Shown: positions 19,545 through 29,234 of the stretch, piece by piece
Numbering within the stretch: position 1 is the first letter of the stretch
Layout of the letters: each line of letters starts with the position of its first letter
Assembly (NCBI RefSeq): GCF_003590145.2
Contig: NZ_CP060436.1
Coordinates: 2,080,001-2,144,000 of the forward strand
Direction of reading: 5' to 3'
Origin: Pseudooceanicola algae
Lineage (GTDB): Bacteria; Pseudomonadota; Alphaproteobacteria; Rhodobacterales; Rhodobacteraceae
Length of the DNA stretch: 64,000 nucleotides
Notes under the pieces: model-generated
Databases searched by the model: none
Told to the model about the DNA's origin: nothing
What the model saw: the letters and a program-made list of their open reading frames with translations, nothing else
Program-made: the position numbers and the translations under genes

Positions 19545-19632
19545 GCTGCCTGTCCTTCAACAACGTTGGGTTTCCCTGCAAATACCGGATCGAAACAGCC
19601 ATGTCACCCGGTTACACGCACCTTGCGACCAT

Positions 19633-20091
19633 TCATCCCTGGCTGCGTTCCAGGTCGGCGCGCAACTGGAAGCCGATGCGGCGCGGGGCGGCCTGTTCGG
19701 GCTGCTTGGGCAGGGCGCGCAGCATCACCGACAATTGGGTCACGTGCTGGATCAGTTGGGTTTTGCGCCCCTCGGTGTCGGTGCCGTAGAAGGTCACGAT
19801 ATCCGGGTCGAAAAAGCCCATGCCTTCGATCTTCAGTACGCCCGCATCGCCCCCGGCAAAGCCCATGGCGACCTCTTGTTCGCTATCAAGGGTCTCTTCG
19901 AAGCTCTGGATATACAGCACCAAGCGTTCATAGGCCCAGGCGGCCGGGCTCTTGGTGGCCAGCGGTCGGTCGATGACCTGTTCAGGTTCCTCGCCCGTGG
20001 GGGCGCCATCGGTGCGCACCTCGTGGCGGCGACAGGACAGGACCGCGTTTTCGGCGTGCTCCGCGCTGGTGTCGACCTTGTTATCCATCAT
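19633..20091 (-). CDS. DUF6173-like conserved protein
   Basis: 152 residues, soluble, no signal or membrane segment. The core PAAWAYERLVLYIQSFEETL, then EVAMGFAGGDAGVLKIEGMGFFDP, then TQLIQHVTQLSVMLRALPK is a pattern I associate with DUF6173 proteins of Rhodobacteraceae; the family number is from memory. The function is unknown. It is separated by 60 bases from the MBL hydrolase gene upstream on the same strand and may be co-transcribed with it. Confidence 0.7.
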   Translation of the reverse strand: MMDNKVDTSAEHAENAVLSCRRHEVRTDGAPTGEEPEQVIDRPLATKSPAAWAYERLVLYIQSFEETLDSEQEVAMGFAGGDAGVLKIEGMGFFDPDIVTFYGTDTEGRKTQLIQHVTQLSVMLRALPKQPEQAAPRRIGFQLRADLERSQG

Positions 20092-20151
20092 CGCGTCTTC
20101 CCCTCGTCGCGGTGCCCCGGAACGGTTTGTCCGTCCGGGCCGGGGGATCTG

Positions 20152-21195
20152 CTATGCCCCGTCCGCTATCTGCCAAAGCCAGGCGCCATCGGCGCGCAGG
20201 CGACGGGTGATCTGCCCGCGCCTGTAAAGATAATTTAGGTGCGCGACGGTTTCGGCAAGGGCCAGGCCGAAGGTTCCGGCATTTATGCGCCGCTTGAACA
20301 ACACCGGAAAGCAATCGACAGCCACCTGCGGCTCGGTCAGCAGGGCGCGCAGGCGGTCCAGCGCGGAATGGTGGTTCTCCGCCATCTGGCGCAGCCGGAT
20401 CGGCAGCCCCGTGAAAGGCAGGTTGTGACCGCCCAGCACAAGCTGGTCTTCCCGCGCCACCTCGGCAAACCGCGCCGTCGCCGTCAGCCATTCGCCCAGC
20501 GGATCGGCCCCCGGTTCGGTGGGGTGGACCCCGATATTGGGGCTGATGCCGGGCAAAAGCTGATCCCCGCCCAGCACCAGATTGTCGTCGCGGGACCACA
20601 GGGTCAGATGTTCGGGCGCATGGCCGTGGCCGACCCGCACGTCCCAATCCCGCCCCCCGGCGTGAAAGCTGTCACCATCCTGCAAGCGGGTGAAACCGAC
20701 CGGGATCGGCTGCACAACATCCGCGAAATTGAACGGACGTTCCCCGGCGCGCTTTGCGATCTGCTCGGGGCTCATCCCGGCGCGTTCCCAGAAGCGCAGC
20801 GCCTCGGGCACCGGGCGGTCCTGTTCGTCCAGCAGCAGCATCCGCGCCATCAGCCATGCCGTGCGAGAGGTGACAAGCTCGGCCCCGCGCTGCTGGAACC
20901 AGCCGACCATCCCGCAGTGGTCCGGATGATGATGGGTCAGCAGGATGCGACGCACAGGCTTGGCGGCCAGCGGACCATCCAGCAGATCCTGCCAGATCTC
21001 GATCGTCTGCGGCGTGTTCAGCCCGGTGTCGACCAGCGTCCAGCCGTCCCCGTCATCCAGCGCGTAGACATTGACGTGATCCAGCGCCATCGGCATCGGC
21101 AGGCGGATCCACAGCAGGCCCGGCGCAACCTCGACAGGGGTCCCAAAGGCGGGCGGGACTTCCCATGGAAAGCGGATCGGGCCCAACTGGGTCAC
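20152..21195 (-). CDS. MBL-fold metallo-hydrolase
   Basis: 347 residues. The metallo-beta-lactamase zinc motif THHHPDHCGM is at about residues 86-95, with further ligands likely in VGHGHAPEHL (about 186) and in LGGHNLP (about 258). The C-terminal part resembles the winged-helix domain found in LACTB2-like hydrolases. The start overlaps the stop of the acyl-CoA dehydrogenase gene (ATGA), so the two are coupled; a thioesterase-like or lactonase role in acyl-CoA breakdown is possible but not shown. Confidence 0.85.
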   Translation of the reverse strand: MTQLGPIRFPWEVPPAFGTPVEVAPGLLWIRLPMPMALDHVNVYALDDGDGWTLVDTGLNTPQTIEIWQDLLDGPLAAKPVRRILLTHHHPDHCGMVGWFQQRGAELVTSRTAWLMARMLLLDEQDRPVPEALRFWERAGMSPEQIAKRAGERPFNFADVVQPIPVGFTRLQDGDSFHAGGRDWDVRVGHGHAPEHLTLWSRDDNLVLGGDQLLPGISPNIGVHPTEPGADPLGEWLTATARFAEVAREDQLVLGGHNLPFTGLPIRLRQMAENHHSALDRLRALLTEPQVAVDCFPVLFKRRINAGTFGLALAETVAHLNYLYRRGQITRRLRADGAWLWQIADGA

Positions 21196-22919
21196 GCCCC
21201 GAGATCCTCGAGGCTGAGCGCGTAAAGATCCGCGTCCCCGACGACCGCATGGCTCAGCAGGCCGACATGTTCAGGCAGCAGACGCGCGATGTAGAAGGCC
21301 GCAAGACGCGAGCGCGGCCCATTGCCGCCCTCGGCCATCGCGGCCTTGAGGTGGGCAAAACCACCAAAGACACGGGCAAAGCCCATCAGGTAGGGCATCG
21401 ATCCGGCAAAACGGCGGTTCACGTCGTCTTGCGAGACCATCCATTCCGTCGCCTCGCGCAGGGTCTCGACTCCCTGCCAGAGCGGCTCTGCCAGGGCGTC
21501 GAAATCGCCGCGCCCGGCTTCGGCCAGGGCCTGCATCTCGTCTATCAGGGCAAAGGCGGCCTCGCCCCCATCGGCCAGCTTGCGGCCCACAAGGTCCATC
21601 GACTGGATGCCATTGGTGCCCTCGTAGATCGCCGTGACCCGCACGTCGCGGTAGAATTGCGAGGCTCCGGTTTCCTCGATGAAGCCCATGCCCCCATGGA
21701 CCTGAACACCGGTTTCCGACACCCGCATCCCGGTTTCGGTGCCAAAGGCCTTGGCGATCGGCGTCAGGAAGGCGGCGCGGGCAGACCAAGCGGCCTCGCC
21801 CGTGGCCTCGGCCATGTCGATGGCTGCGGCACAGCTCAGGGCGATGGCGCGGGCGGTAAAGATATCGGCGCGCATGGTAGCCAGCATCCGGCGCACGTCG
21901 GCGTGGTCCGCGATGGCCCCGGTGGCCCCCGGCTTGCCCTCCAGCACGGTGCGGCCCTGAGTGCGCTCCTGCGCAAAGGCCAGCGCCTGCTGATAGGCGC
22001 CCTCGGCGGCGCCGATGCCCTGGATGCCGACACCGAGCCGGGCGTTGTTCATCATCGTGAACATCGCCGCCATGCCCTTGTGCGGGGCCCCGACCAGCCA
22101 GCCGGTTGCGCGGTCGTATTCCATCACCGCCGTGGGCGATCCGTGCAGGCCCGTCTTGTGCTCGAGGCTTACCACCCGCAGGCTGTTGGCCGCCCCAAGC
22201 GAGCCATCTTCGTTCGGCAGGTATTTCGGCACCAGAAACAGGCTGATCCCACGGGTCCCCGCCGGGGCCTCCGGCAACCGCGCCAGCACCAGGTGGCAGA
22301 CATTGCCGCCGAAATCGTGATCCCCCCAGGAAATATAGATCTTCTGCCCCGAAACCGCGTAGGTTCCATCCTCCAGCGGTTCGGCGCGGCTGCGCAAAGC
22401 CCCCACGTCGGACCCGGCCTGCGGTTCGGTCAGGTTCATCGTCCCGGTCCACTCCCCCGAGATCAGGCGCGGCAGGTACATCGCCCGGATGTCATCCGAG
22501 GCATGATGCGCCAACGCTTCGACCTGGCCCTGGGTCAGCAGCGGGTTCAGCCCCAGCGACAGGCAGGCCGCCGACAGCATGTCGTTCATCGCGCTGGTCA
22601 GGGTGACGGGCAGGTCCATGCCGCCATGGGCTTCGGGTGCGGACAGGCCCAGCCAGCCACCATCGGCCAGGGCGCGGAACCCTTCGGCAAAGCCCTTTGA
22701 GCAGCGCACCGCACCGTTTTCCATCCGCGCCGGATCAAGATCGCCGGAGCGTTGCAGGGGCGCCCATACATCCTGGGCCAGGCGGCCGATCTCGACCAGG
22801 ATGGCATCGACCGTGTCGGGCGAGGCTTCGGCAAAGCGGTCCGAGGCGGCGATGCCGTCAAACCCGATCACATGGTCGAAAAGAAAGCGGAATTCCCCAA
22901 TGGGCGCGCGAAACGGCAT
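21192..22919 (-). CDS. Acyl-CoA dehydrogenase (DmdC-like, with C-terminal extension)
   Basis: 575 residues, longer than the usual 380 because of an extra C-terminal domain, as in FadE/DmdC-type enzymes. The start MPFRAPIGEFRFLFDHV is typical of the DmdC-like group, which includes 3-methylmercaptopropionyl-CoA dehydrogenase. Family marks are TMNLTEPQAGSDVGAL (FAD binding) and VQVHGGMGFIEETG near residue 420. The start at 22919 has GGAGGAG upstream; the open frame beyond it is not conserved. The substrate cannot be decided, as Rhodobacteraceae carry several paralogues. Electrons would go through ETF to the ETF-QO encoded at 11.8 kb. Confidence 0.9.
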   Translation of the reverse strand: MPFRAPIGEFRFLFDHVIGFDGIAASDRFAEASPDTVDAILVEIGRLAQDVWAPLQRSGDLDPARMENGAVRCSKGFAEGFRALADGGWLGLSAPEAHGGMDLPVTLTSAMNDMLSAACLSLGLNPLLTQGQVEALAHHASDDIRAMYLPRLISGEWTGTMNLTEPQAGSDVGALRSRAEPLEDGTYAVSGQKIYISWGDHDFGGNVCHLVLARLPEAPAGTRGISLFLVPKYLPNEDGSLGAANSLRVVSLEHKTGLHGSPTAVMEYDRATGWLVGAPHKGMAAMFTMMNNARLGVGIQGIGAAEGAYQQALAFAQERTQGRTVLEGKPGATGAIADHADVRRMLATMRADIFTARAIALSCAAAIDMAEATGEAAWSARAAFLTPIAKAFGTETGMRVSETGVQVHGGMGFIEETGASQFYRDVRVTAIYEGTNGIQSMDLVGRKLADGGEAAFALIDEMQALAEAGRGDFDALAEPLWQGVETLREATEWMVSQDDVNRRFAGSMPYLMGFARVFGGFAHLKAAMAEGGNGPRSRLAAFYIARLLPEHVGLLSHAVVGDADLYALSLEDLGA

Positions 22920-23212
22920 GGTCTTGTCTCCTCCGTGGCCATGGCAGGTCAGCTGGGCCGGGTCGTTTGAGCCCTTGTCCCGGGCCGGTGCGGGCAATGC
23001 CCGCCTGGCCGCCGGTGGGGCGAATGCAATCTGTCGCGCCAGTCCCGCGCTGGCCCCTTGCGGTCGTTCAGGGGCCGGCCAGCTTGGCAAGACGGGGCCG
23101 CCGCGCTATGGCACCCCCATCCGAAGTGATACCGTACCCCGGTCGCTTCGCCTATCAACCTGAACGCCGCGTCACGAATTTCCGACGGGGCGACGTCACG
23201 CGGAAAGACGAT
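22920..23212. other. Divergent intergenic region acyl-CoA dehydrogenase / sua5
   Basis: 293 bases with the ribosome site of the acyl-CoA dehydrogenase gene at one end and GGAAAGA ahead of sua5 at the other. Both flanking reading frames stay open into it, but the extensions have no family similarity. I see no RNA gene and no clear promoter. Confidence 0.5.
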
Positions 23213-24187
23213 ATGGTCCAGACCCGCCTTCTTGACGCCAGCGACGCCGCGCTGGACGCGGCCGCCGCGATGCTGCGCGCCGGGCAACTTGTCGCGATGC
23301 CGACCGAAACCGTCTATGGCCTGGCCGGGGACGCCACTGATGACCATGCGGTCGCCGCGATCTACGCCGCCAAGGGCCGCCCCTCCTTCAACCCGCTGAT
23401 CGCCCATGTCGTGGACCTCGACATGGCGCGCAGCCTCGTGGAAATGCCGGGCCCTGCCGGGGATCTGGCCGCCGCCTTCTGGCCCGGTCCCCTGACCCTT
23501 GTATTGCCGCTGAAACCGGGCGCGCGGGTCTCGGCGCTGGTGACGGCCGGGTTGCCGACCCTGGCGATCCGCATTCCCGCCCATCCACTGGCGCGCGGGC
23601 TGATCGCCCGCGTCGGCAGACCGCTTGCGGCGCCCTCCGCCAACCCGTCGGGTCGGATCAGCCCGACAGAGGCGCAGCATGTGGTCGATGGCCTGGGTGG
23701 CCGGATCGCGGCCGTGCTGGATGGCGGACCGTGCCGTGTCGGCGTGGAATCGACCATCGTCGCGGTGGATGCAGCGGGCGCGGCACGGTTGTTGCGCCCG
23801 GGCGGCATCCCCGCCGCACAGATCGCCGCGTGCCTTGGGCAGGACAGCCTGACGCAGACCGAAGCGGATGGCTCCGGCATCGAATCCCCCGGCCAGATGC
23901 TGTCCCACTACGCACCGCGCGGGACCCTGCGCTTGAATGCATCTGCGCCGCGCCCCGGCGAAACCTACCTTGGTTTCGGCCCTGATTCGGGGCGGACATC
24001 TGAAGAAACCGGGCTGAACCTGTCCCCCGCCGGTGACCTGACCGAAGCGGCGGCCAACCTGTTTCGCCTGATGCATGTGCTGGATGACAGGGGTGCCGAC
24101 TCCATCGCCGTGGCGCCGATCCCCGAAACCGGACTTGGGCAGGCGATCAACGATCGGCTACGCCGGGCCGCCGCACCGCGCGACTAG
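23213..24187 (+). CDS. sua5: L-threonylcarbamoyladenylate synthase (Sua5 type)
   Basis: 324 residues, the long form with a YrdC domain plus a C-terminal Sua5 domain. It makes threonylcarbamoyl-AMP for the t6A37 modification of ANN-decoding tRNAs. The YrdC domain shows PTETVYGLAGDA (about residues 28-39), KGRPSFNPLIAHV (about 54) and SANPSGRISPT (about 143). The linker PGQMLSHYAPR (about 225) is typical of Sua5. I start at 23213, just after GGAAAGACGAT. It converges with the yqgE-like gene. Confidence 0.92.
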   Translation: MVQTRLLDASDAALDAAAAMLRAGQLVAMPTETVYGLAGDATDDHAVAAIYAAKGRPSFNPLIAHVVDLDMARSLVEMPGPAGDLAAAFWPGPLTLVLPLKPGARVSALVTAGLPTLAIRIPAHPLARGLIARVGRPLAAPSANPSGRISPTEAQHVVDGLGGRIAAVLDGGPCRVGVESTIVAVDAAGAARLLRPGGIPAAQIAACLGQDSLTQTEADGSGIESPGQMLSHYAPRGTLRLNASAPRPGETYLGFGPDSGRTSEETGLNLSPAGDLTEAAANLFRLMHVLDDRGADSIAVAPIPETGLGQAINDRLRRAAAPRD

Positions 24188-24208
24188 CCCGCCCGCGGCC
24201 CAAGGACG

Positions 24209-24775
24209 TCACGCCCGGCCGGCAACCCCGGACAGGACCAGCGGATCCAACCCTTCTTCGGCCAGCGCACGGGTCCATTTGCGGGCATCATCGACGCCGA
24301 ATATCGTCTCGGTGTCCGCCGCGCCGATCAGCCAGCCATTCTGGCCGATCTCGGCCTCCAGTTGCCCCGGGCCCCAGCCGCAATAGCCAAGCGCAAACAG
24401 CACCCGACGCGGGCCGTCGCCCATGGCGATGTCTTCGAGGATATCCAGCGTCGCGGTCATCCTCAGGTCTTCGCTCACGTCGAGGCTGGACAGGGCGGAA
24501 TCGTAATCGGCGGAATGCAGGACGAAACCGCGCTCGCGTTCCACCGGGCCACCGGAATGGACCCGGCCGGCCAGTGCCTCGGCGCAACCTTCCACGCCAA
24601 GCTGCTCGAACAGGTCGGCCTTCACCATGCGGTCCACCGGCTTGTTGACCATCAACCCCATGGCCCCGTCGTCGGAATGGGCACAGAGCAGGATGACCGA
24701 ATTGGCAAAGCGGGGATCCTCCATGGCCGGCATGGCCATCAGGATCTTGCCTGTGAGATCGAAGGGTTCCGCCAA
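24209..24775 (-). CDS. YqgE/AlgH family protein
   Basis: 188 residues from a TTG at 24775, preceded by GGAG at 7 bases; this start gives the conserved opening FDLTGKILMAMPAMEDPRF. An ATG at 24844 would add 23 residues unlike the family. Other family marks are VILLCAHSDDGAMGLMVNKP and LGYCGWGPGQLEAEI. YqgE/AlgH proteins are conserved, of unclear biochemical role; a link to alginate regulation was proposed in Pseudomonas. Soluble, no signal sequence. Confidence 0.88.
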   Translation of the reverse strand: MAEPFDLTGKILMAMPAMEDPRFANSVILLCAHSDDGAMGLMVNKPVDRMVKADLFEQLGVEGCAEALAGRVHSGGPVERERGFVLHSADYDSALSSLDVSEDLRMTATLDILEDIAMGDGPRRVLFALGYCGWGPGQLEAEIGQNGWLIGAADTETIFGVDDARKWTRALAEEGLDPLVLSGVAGRA

Positions 24776-24940
24776 AATGGAGCTCCGGAGGTTGCTGCAT
24801 GTTTCGGACAGGGACAGAGTGATGCGCATTTGCGGCGCAATCAACCTGAAAGATGCAACCGCGCGTCAGCGAGGGTAAATCGCGCAGCCATCGCCGCTTT
24901 GTGAATTGGATTTTTACCGGCAGGGGGGCATCAGTAAGCC

Positions 24941-25747
24941 ATGACATTCCCCTTCCGCATGGTGGCGCTTGCCACGGCCCTGTCCCTTTCGGCGCTTTCG
25001 GCGGCGGCCAATCCCTATGCCGAGTATATCTCTGCCCGGCTGCTTCCCGGCTGGCGGGCCGCAGACGGCACCCATATGGCCGGGCTGGAACTTGACCTCG
25101 CCGATGGCTGGAAGACCTACTGGCGCCAACCCGGCAGTGCCGGCATCCCGCCCAGTTTCGACTGGACCCGTTCGGGCAACACCCAAATGGTCGAAGTCAT
25201 CTGGCCCAACCCCGAGATCTTCGAGCTCAGCGGCATGCGCTCCATCGGGTACAAGCATCGCGTCGTGCTGCCGCTGAAGATAACGCCCGGCGATCCGTCG
25301 GAAGATGTGCACCTGTCGGGCCAGATCCACCTTGGTATCTGCGAAACGGTCTGTGTGCCGCTGAGCCTTGAGGTTTCGGCCGATCTGTCGCGCCAGAAAT
25401 CCGGCCGTGATCCGGCCATCGTCGCCGCCCTTGCCTCCCGTCCCTTTACCGCCAAGGAAGCCCGCCTGACCCGCGCCACCTGCCGGTTCGAGCCGCAGCA
25501 GAACGGCGTCGGGATCGAAGCACGGCTGACCCTGCCTTCTGCCGGACAGGATGAAACGGCTGTTTTCGAGCTGCCGCAGCCGGAAATGTTCATCACCGAT
25601 GCGGTCACCCGGCGGGAAGGCGACACGCTGATCGCCCGTGCGACGCTGCTGAACGGTGGGCCGATGCTGCTGGACCGCTCGCAATTGCGCATCACGGTAC
25701 TGGGCGGCGATCACGCAGTGGAAATCACCGGATGCAGCGCCGGCTGA
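24941..25747 (+). CDS. Periplasmic DsbD N-terminal-domain-like protein
   Basis: 268 residues with a signal peptide (hydrophobic residues 6-22, cleavage near SAAA-NP). The mature protein matches the DsbD N-terminal (thiol:disulfide interchange) fold: GLELDLADGWKTYWRQPG, PPSFDW, IGYKHRVVLPL and then LGICETVCVPLSL with a Cys-x3-Cys pair (about residues 129-134). The DsbD membrane and C-terminal thioredoxin parts are absent, so it likely takes reducing equivalents from a separate partner in the periplasm. It converges with the RND operon, 82 bases away. Confidence 0.87.
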   Translation: MTFPFRMVALATALSLSALSAAANPYAEYISARLLPGWRAADGTHMAGLELDLADGWKTYWRQPGSAGIPPSFDWTRSGNTQMVEVIWPNPEIFELSGMRSIGYKHRVVLPLKITPGDPSEDVHLSGQIHLGICETVCVPLSLEVSADLSRQKSGRDPAIVAALASRPFTAKEARLTRATCRFEPQQNGVGIEARLTLPSAGQDETAVFELPQPEMFITDAVTRREGDTLIARATLLNGGPMLLDRSQLRITVLGGDHAVEITGCSAG

Positions 25748-25829
25748 CTGCGACCCTAAGCGGTTTGGCAGGCTGGTCTGACCGCCCTGCCCCCGATTTC
25801 AAGACGGCCCCCGGACGGCGCGCCTCCTG

Positions 25830-28800
25830 TCAGCCCTGTGGCGCAGGCCGGGCGCGCATCTGCATGACGATCCCGATTGCGAGCAGCAGGCCGATCACCA
25901 GCAGCATACCCGTCAGGAAGGCCAGCAGGGCCGCGCTCATCACCGGCAGCGCGGCAAGGGCGGGCAGCGCGCCAATCAGCGCCGACCAGAGCGCGCCTTG
26001 CCAGATCGCCACCCCCAGCGTTGCCGCGAACCAGACCAGCATCAGTGCCAGCCCGGCGCGCGACAACCGCCGCATGCCGATGGCCCGACGACTGCGCAGC
26101 GCCCGGCGCAGGGCCAGTTGCATCCGCGACAGATCGTTCTGCATCGCGACCAGCGCGGGGACCACCAGCAGCACCAGCACCATGCCGAAGCCCAGCCCGT
26201 AGACCAGTGTGATCACTGTCGGCTTCAGGAACTGCGCCTGGCTGGAGCGTTCGTAGAGCAGCGGCGCCAGCCCCAGCACCGTGGTCAGCGTGGTCAGCAC
26301 AACCGGGCGCAGCCGGTCCGCCGCCCCGTCGATGATCGACGGGACAAGACCCCGTTCGGCGGCATATTCGTCGATGGTCGTCACCAGCACGATGGAATCG
26401 TTGATGATGATCCCGGTCATGCCCAGCATGCCGACCACCGTGAACATCGACAGCGGTACATCCCAGATCGCATGGCCATAGAAGGTGCCGACCAGCCCGA
26501 AGGGGATGATCGCCATGACCACCAGCGGCCGCGTCCAGCTGGAAAACACCCAGGCCAGCACAAGATAGATCCCGGCCAGCACCATCACCATGCCGCGCAG
26601 CGCATCGTTCAGGAAATCATCCTCCTGTTCGGCAAGACCGGAGAGGCGGAATTCGATCTGCATTTCGCTGGCGATGGTCGGCAGGATCTCGGTCTCCAGC
26701 GCATGGATGATCTCCTGCGCGCGGGCCGGATCGTCTTCTGAAATGTCGCCGGTGACCGAGATAACCCGCAACCCGTTTTCCCGCCGCACGGTGGAAAACC
26801 CGCTGCGCTGCTGGACCCGGACGATATCGGCCAGCGGGACATAGGTGCCGCTGGGGCTGCGCAGCAACATCCGTTCCAGGAAATCCGCCGTCAGTTCGGC
26901 TTCGGGCAGTTCGACCCGGATCTCGGCGCTGCGCGGCCCGTCGGGATAGGTCGCGGCCTCGAGCCCGTTCAGACGGTGGCGCAGCACCCGGCCAAGCTGG
27001 TCGATGGTGAAGCCAAGCGCCTGGCCCTGCGGGGTCAGGTCCAGGATCAGCTCTTCCTTGTCGTAGGACAGGTTGTCCTCGACCGCCGAAACCTCCGGAT
27101 AGCGCAGCAATTCCGATTTCAGCCGTTCCGAGGCCGCCTTCAGCGTATCGGCCGTGCCCCCGTGGAACTGCACGTCCAGGGCATCTCCGCCCGGTCCCGA
27201 CCGCCAGCCCCGGAAGGAAACGACCTCGGCCATCGGATGGGCCTGCACGGCCTCTTGCAGGTCGGCGACGAAAGCGAAGCTGGAATAGGGGCGCAGATCC
27301 GCATCGACCATCTCGATGGTGACGGACCCAAGCTGCTCGGGGTCCTTGCTGTCCGATCCGGCAAGGTCGGCGCCGGAATTACCCCCGATCTCGGCGATCA
27401 CATAGGCGATCGGATTGACCCCGTAGCGGGCCTCGTAATCAGCGGCGACCGCATCCGTGGCGCGCTGGATCTCGCGCATCATGGCAAGGGATTCGGCCCG
27501 CCCGGCGCCCGGCGCCATCATGAAGTTGCCGGTCACCGATCCCTGTTCGGGCGCGTTGAAGAAGCGCCATTGCAGATCGCCCCGGATGAACAGCGCCACC
27601 TGGCTGGCCAGCACCACGACGACCAGCGCCAGCACCGGATAGCGCGCCCGGATCACCCCGGCCATCATGGGGCGGAACAGGCGGCGACGCACCATGTCGA
27701 ACCCGAGGTTGAAATAATACGACGGCTGGTCGTACCAGCGCCGCCCGCCCGCGTGGGCCAGGGCGTGGCTCATGTGATTGGGCAGGATCAGGAAGCATTC
27801 CACCAGCGAGGCGATCAGCACGGTGATGACCGTAAAGGGAATGTCGGCGATCATGTCACCGAATCGCCCTTCGATGACCGTCAGACCGAAGAAGGCGATC
27901 ACCGTGGTCAGGGTGGCAGAAAACACCGGCATGGCCATGCGTCCGGCAGCGGATTCAGCGGCCTCGATCGGACCGAAGCCCCGGCGCCGCACCTGGCTGT
28001 CGGCATATTCCGCGACCACGATGGCATCATCGACAACGATCCCAAGGGTGATGATCAGCGCGAAGATCGAAATCATGTTCAGCGTCAGCCCGAAGGCATA
28101 CATCAGCGCGATGGCCGTCAGCATAGACACCGGAATACCGACGGCGACCCAGATCGCTGCGCGGGCGTTCAGGAACAGGAACAGCAGCCCCACCACCAGC
28201 AACAGCCCCGTTGCGCCATTGGCCAGCAACAGGTCGATCCGCCCGGAAATACTTTCGGCCCGCGTGCGGATCAGGTCCAGCGTGGTGCCCGCCGGCAAGG
28301 TCGCCTGCATCTCGGCCGCGACCTTTTCGACCTGTTCCTGAATTCGGATCGCATCGCCCTTGTCCGAGCGGTCCACCCGGATCGAGATCGCCGGGTTTTC
28401 GCCCACGAAATAGGTGCGCTCGCGGTCGACACCCTCGACACGGATACGCGCCACGTCCCCGACCATCAGGGCCGAGCCGTCGTCGTTCGAGCGCAGCACG
28501 ATCCTCGAAATCTCGTCAGCGGTCCGTTTCGCCGTGCCCGTTCGGACCCGCGCATTGGCCCCCGCCACGTCGCCAGCCGGATTGCCATCGACCTCGGCCC
28601 CGATGGCCGTGGCGATCTGTTCCAGCGTCACGTCATGGGTCACGAGGCTGAGCGAGGGGACCTCGATCACCGTGCGCGGGGCGGCCAACCCGCGAATGGT
28701 GCTGCGGGTGACGCCTTCGGCGAAAAGGCGGGCGGTGAATTCATCGGCAAAGCGGGCCAGCTGGTCGACCCCCACCGGGCCGGTCAGGATCACATCCGTT

Positions 28801-29231
28801 ACCCGGTCGCGCCAGGCGGTGCGGCGGATCTCGGGCAGATCGGCGTCTTCGGGCAGGTTGGTGACCCCGTCGATTGCGGCCTGCACGTCATCCCCGGCGC
28901 GGCCCATGTCCCAGCCAGGTTCGAACTCCAGCTCTATCCGGGCGCGGCCTTCGATGGAATTGGCCTCGGATTCCGCCACGCCTTCGACCGTCAGCAGTGC
29001 CGGTTCCAGAAGCTGCACGATGGCGCGGTCGACGTCTTCAGCCCCTGCCCCGTCCCAGTTTACGGTGACGCGGATGTCGTCGACGATCACGTCCGGGAAA
29101 TACTGCGCCCGCATCTGCGGCAGGGCGGCGATCCCGGCGCCCAGCATCAGCACCAGCAGCAGATTGGCCGCCGTGCGATGCCGGGTGAAATAGCTCAGCA
29201 GGCCCGTGGCCCGTCCCGGAACGCCGCGCAT
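25830..29231 (-). CDS. RND efflux transporter permease
   Basis: 1133 residues, the usual size of an AcrB-like inner-membrane pump. An N-terminal membrane helix (about 17-37) is followed by a large periplasmic loop, and the protein shows the two-fold repeat of about 12 membrane segments. The proton-relay aspartates are in IVVDDAIVVAEYAD (about residue 400). The opening GLLSYFTRHRTAANLLLVLM and IAALPQMRAQYFPDV are typical of the less-studied RND group common in marine alphaproteobacteria. It lies directly after its adaptor gene. The substrate is unknown, and no outer-membrane factor gene is present in the window. Confidence 0.93.
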   Translation of the reverse strand: MRGVPGRATGLLSYFTRHRTAANLLLVLMLGAGIAALPQMRAQYFPDVIVDDIRVTVNWDGAGAEDVDRAIVQLLEPALLTVEGVAESEANSIEGRARIELEFEPGWDMGRAGDDVQAAIDGVTNLPEDADLPEIRRTAWRDRVTDVILTGPVGVDQLARFADEFTARLFAEGVTRSTIRGLAAPRTVIEVPSLSLVTHDVTLEQIATAIGAEVDGNPAGDVAGANARVRTGTAKRTADEISRIVLRSNDDGSALMVGDVARIRVEGVDRERTYFVGENPAISIRVDRSDKGDAIRIQEQVEKVAAEMQATLPAGTTLDLIRTRAESISGRIDLLLANGATGLLLVVGLLFLFLNARAAIWVAVGIPVSMLTAIALMYAFGLTLNMISIFALIITLGIVVDDAIVVAEYADSQVRRRGFGPIEAAESAAGRMAMPVFSATLTTVIAFFGLTVIEGRFGDMIADIPFTVITVLIASLVECFLILPNHMSHALAHAGGRRWYDQPSYYFNLGFDMVRRRLFRPMMAGVIRARYPVLALVVVVLASQVALFIRGDLQWRFFNAPEQGSVTGNFMMAPGAGRAESLAMMREIQRATDAVAADYEARYGVNPIAYVIAEIGGNSGADLAGSDSKDPEQLGSVTIEMVDADLRPYSSFAFVADLQEAVQAHPMAEVVSFRGWRSGPGGDALDVQFHGGTADTLKAASERLKSELLRYPEVSAVEDNLSYDKEELILDLTPQGQALGFTIDQLGRVLRHRLNGLEAATYPDGPRSAEIRVELPEAELTADFLERMLLRSPSGTYVPLADIVRVQQRSGFSTVRRENGLRVISVTGDISEDDPARAQEIIHALETEILPTIASEMQIEFRLSGLAEQEDDFLNDALRGMVMVLAGIYLVLAWVFSSWTRPLVVMAIIPFGLVGTFYGHAIWDVPLSMFTVVGMLGMTGIIINDSIVLVTTIDEYAAERGLVPSIIDGAADRLRPVVLTTLTTVLGLAPLLYERSSQAQFLKPTVITLVYGLGFGMVLVLLVVPALVAMQNDLSRMQLALRRALRSRRAIGMRRLSRAGLALMLVWFAATLGVAIWQGALWSALIGALPALAALPVMSAALLAFLTGMLLVIGLLLAIGIVMQMRARPAPQG

Positions 29232-29234
29232 GTC

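Noticed and set aside
22920-23212. N-terminal extensions of the acyl-CoA dehydrogenase and Sua5 into their shared intergenic region
   Set aside because: The frames are open but the added residues lie upstream of good ribosome sites and match no family N-terminus.
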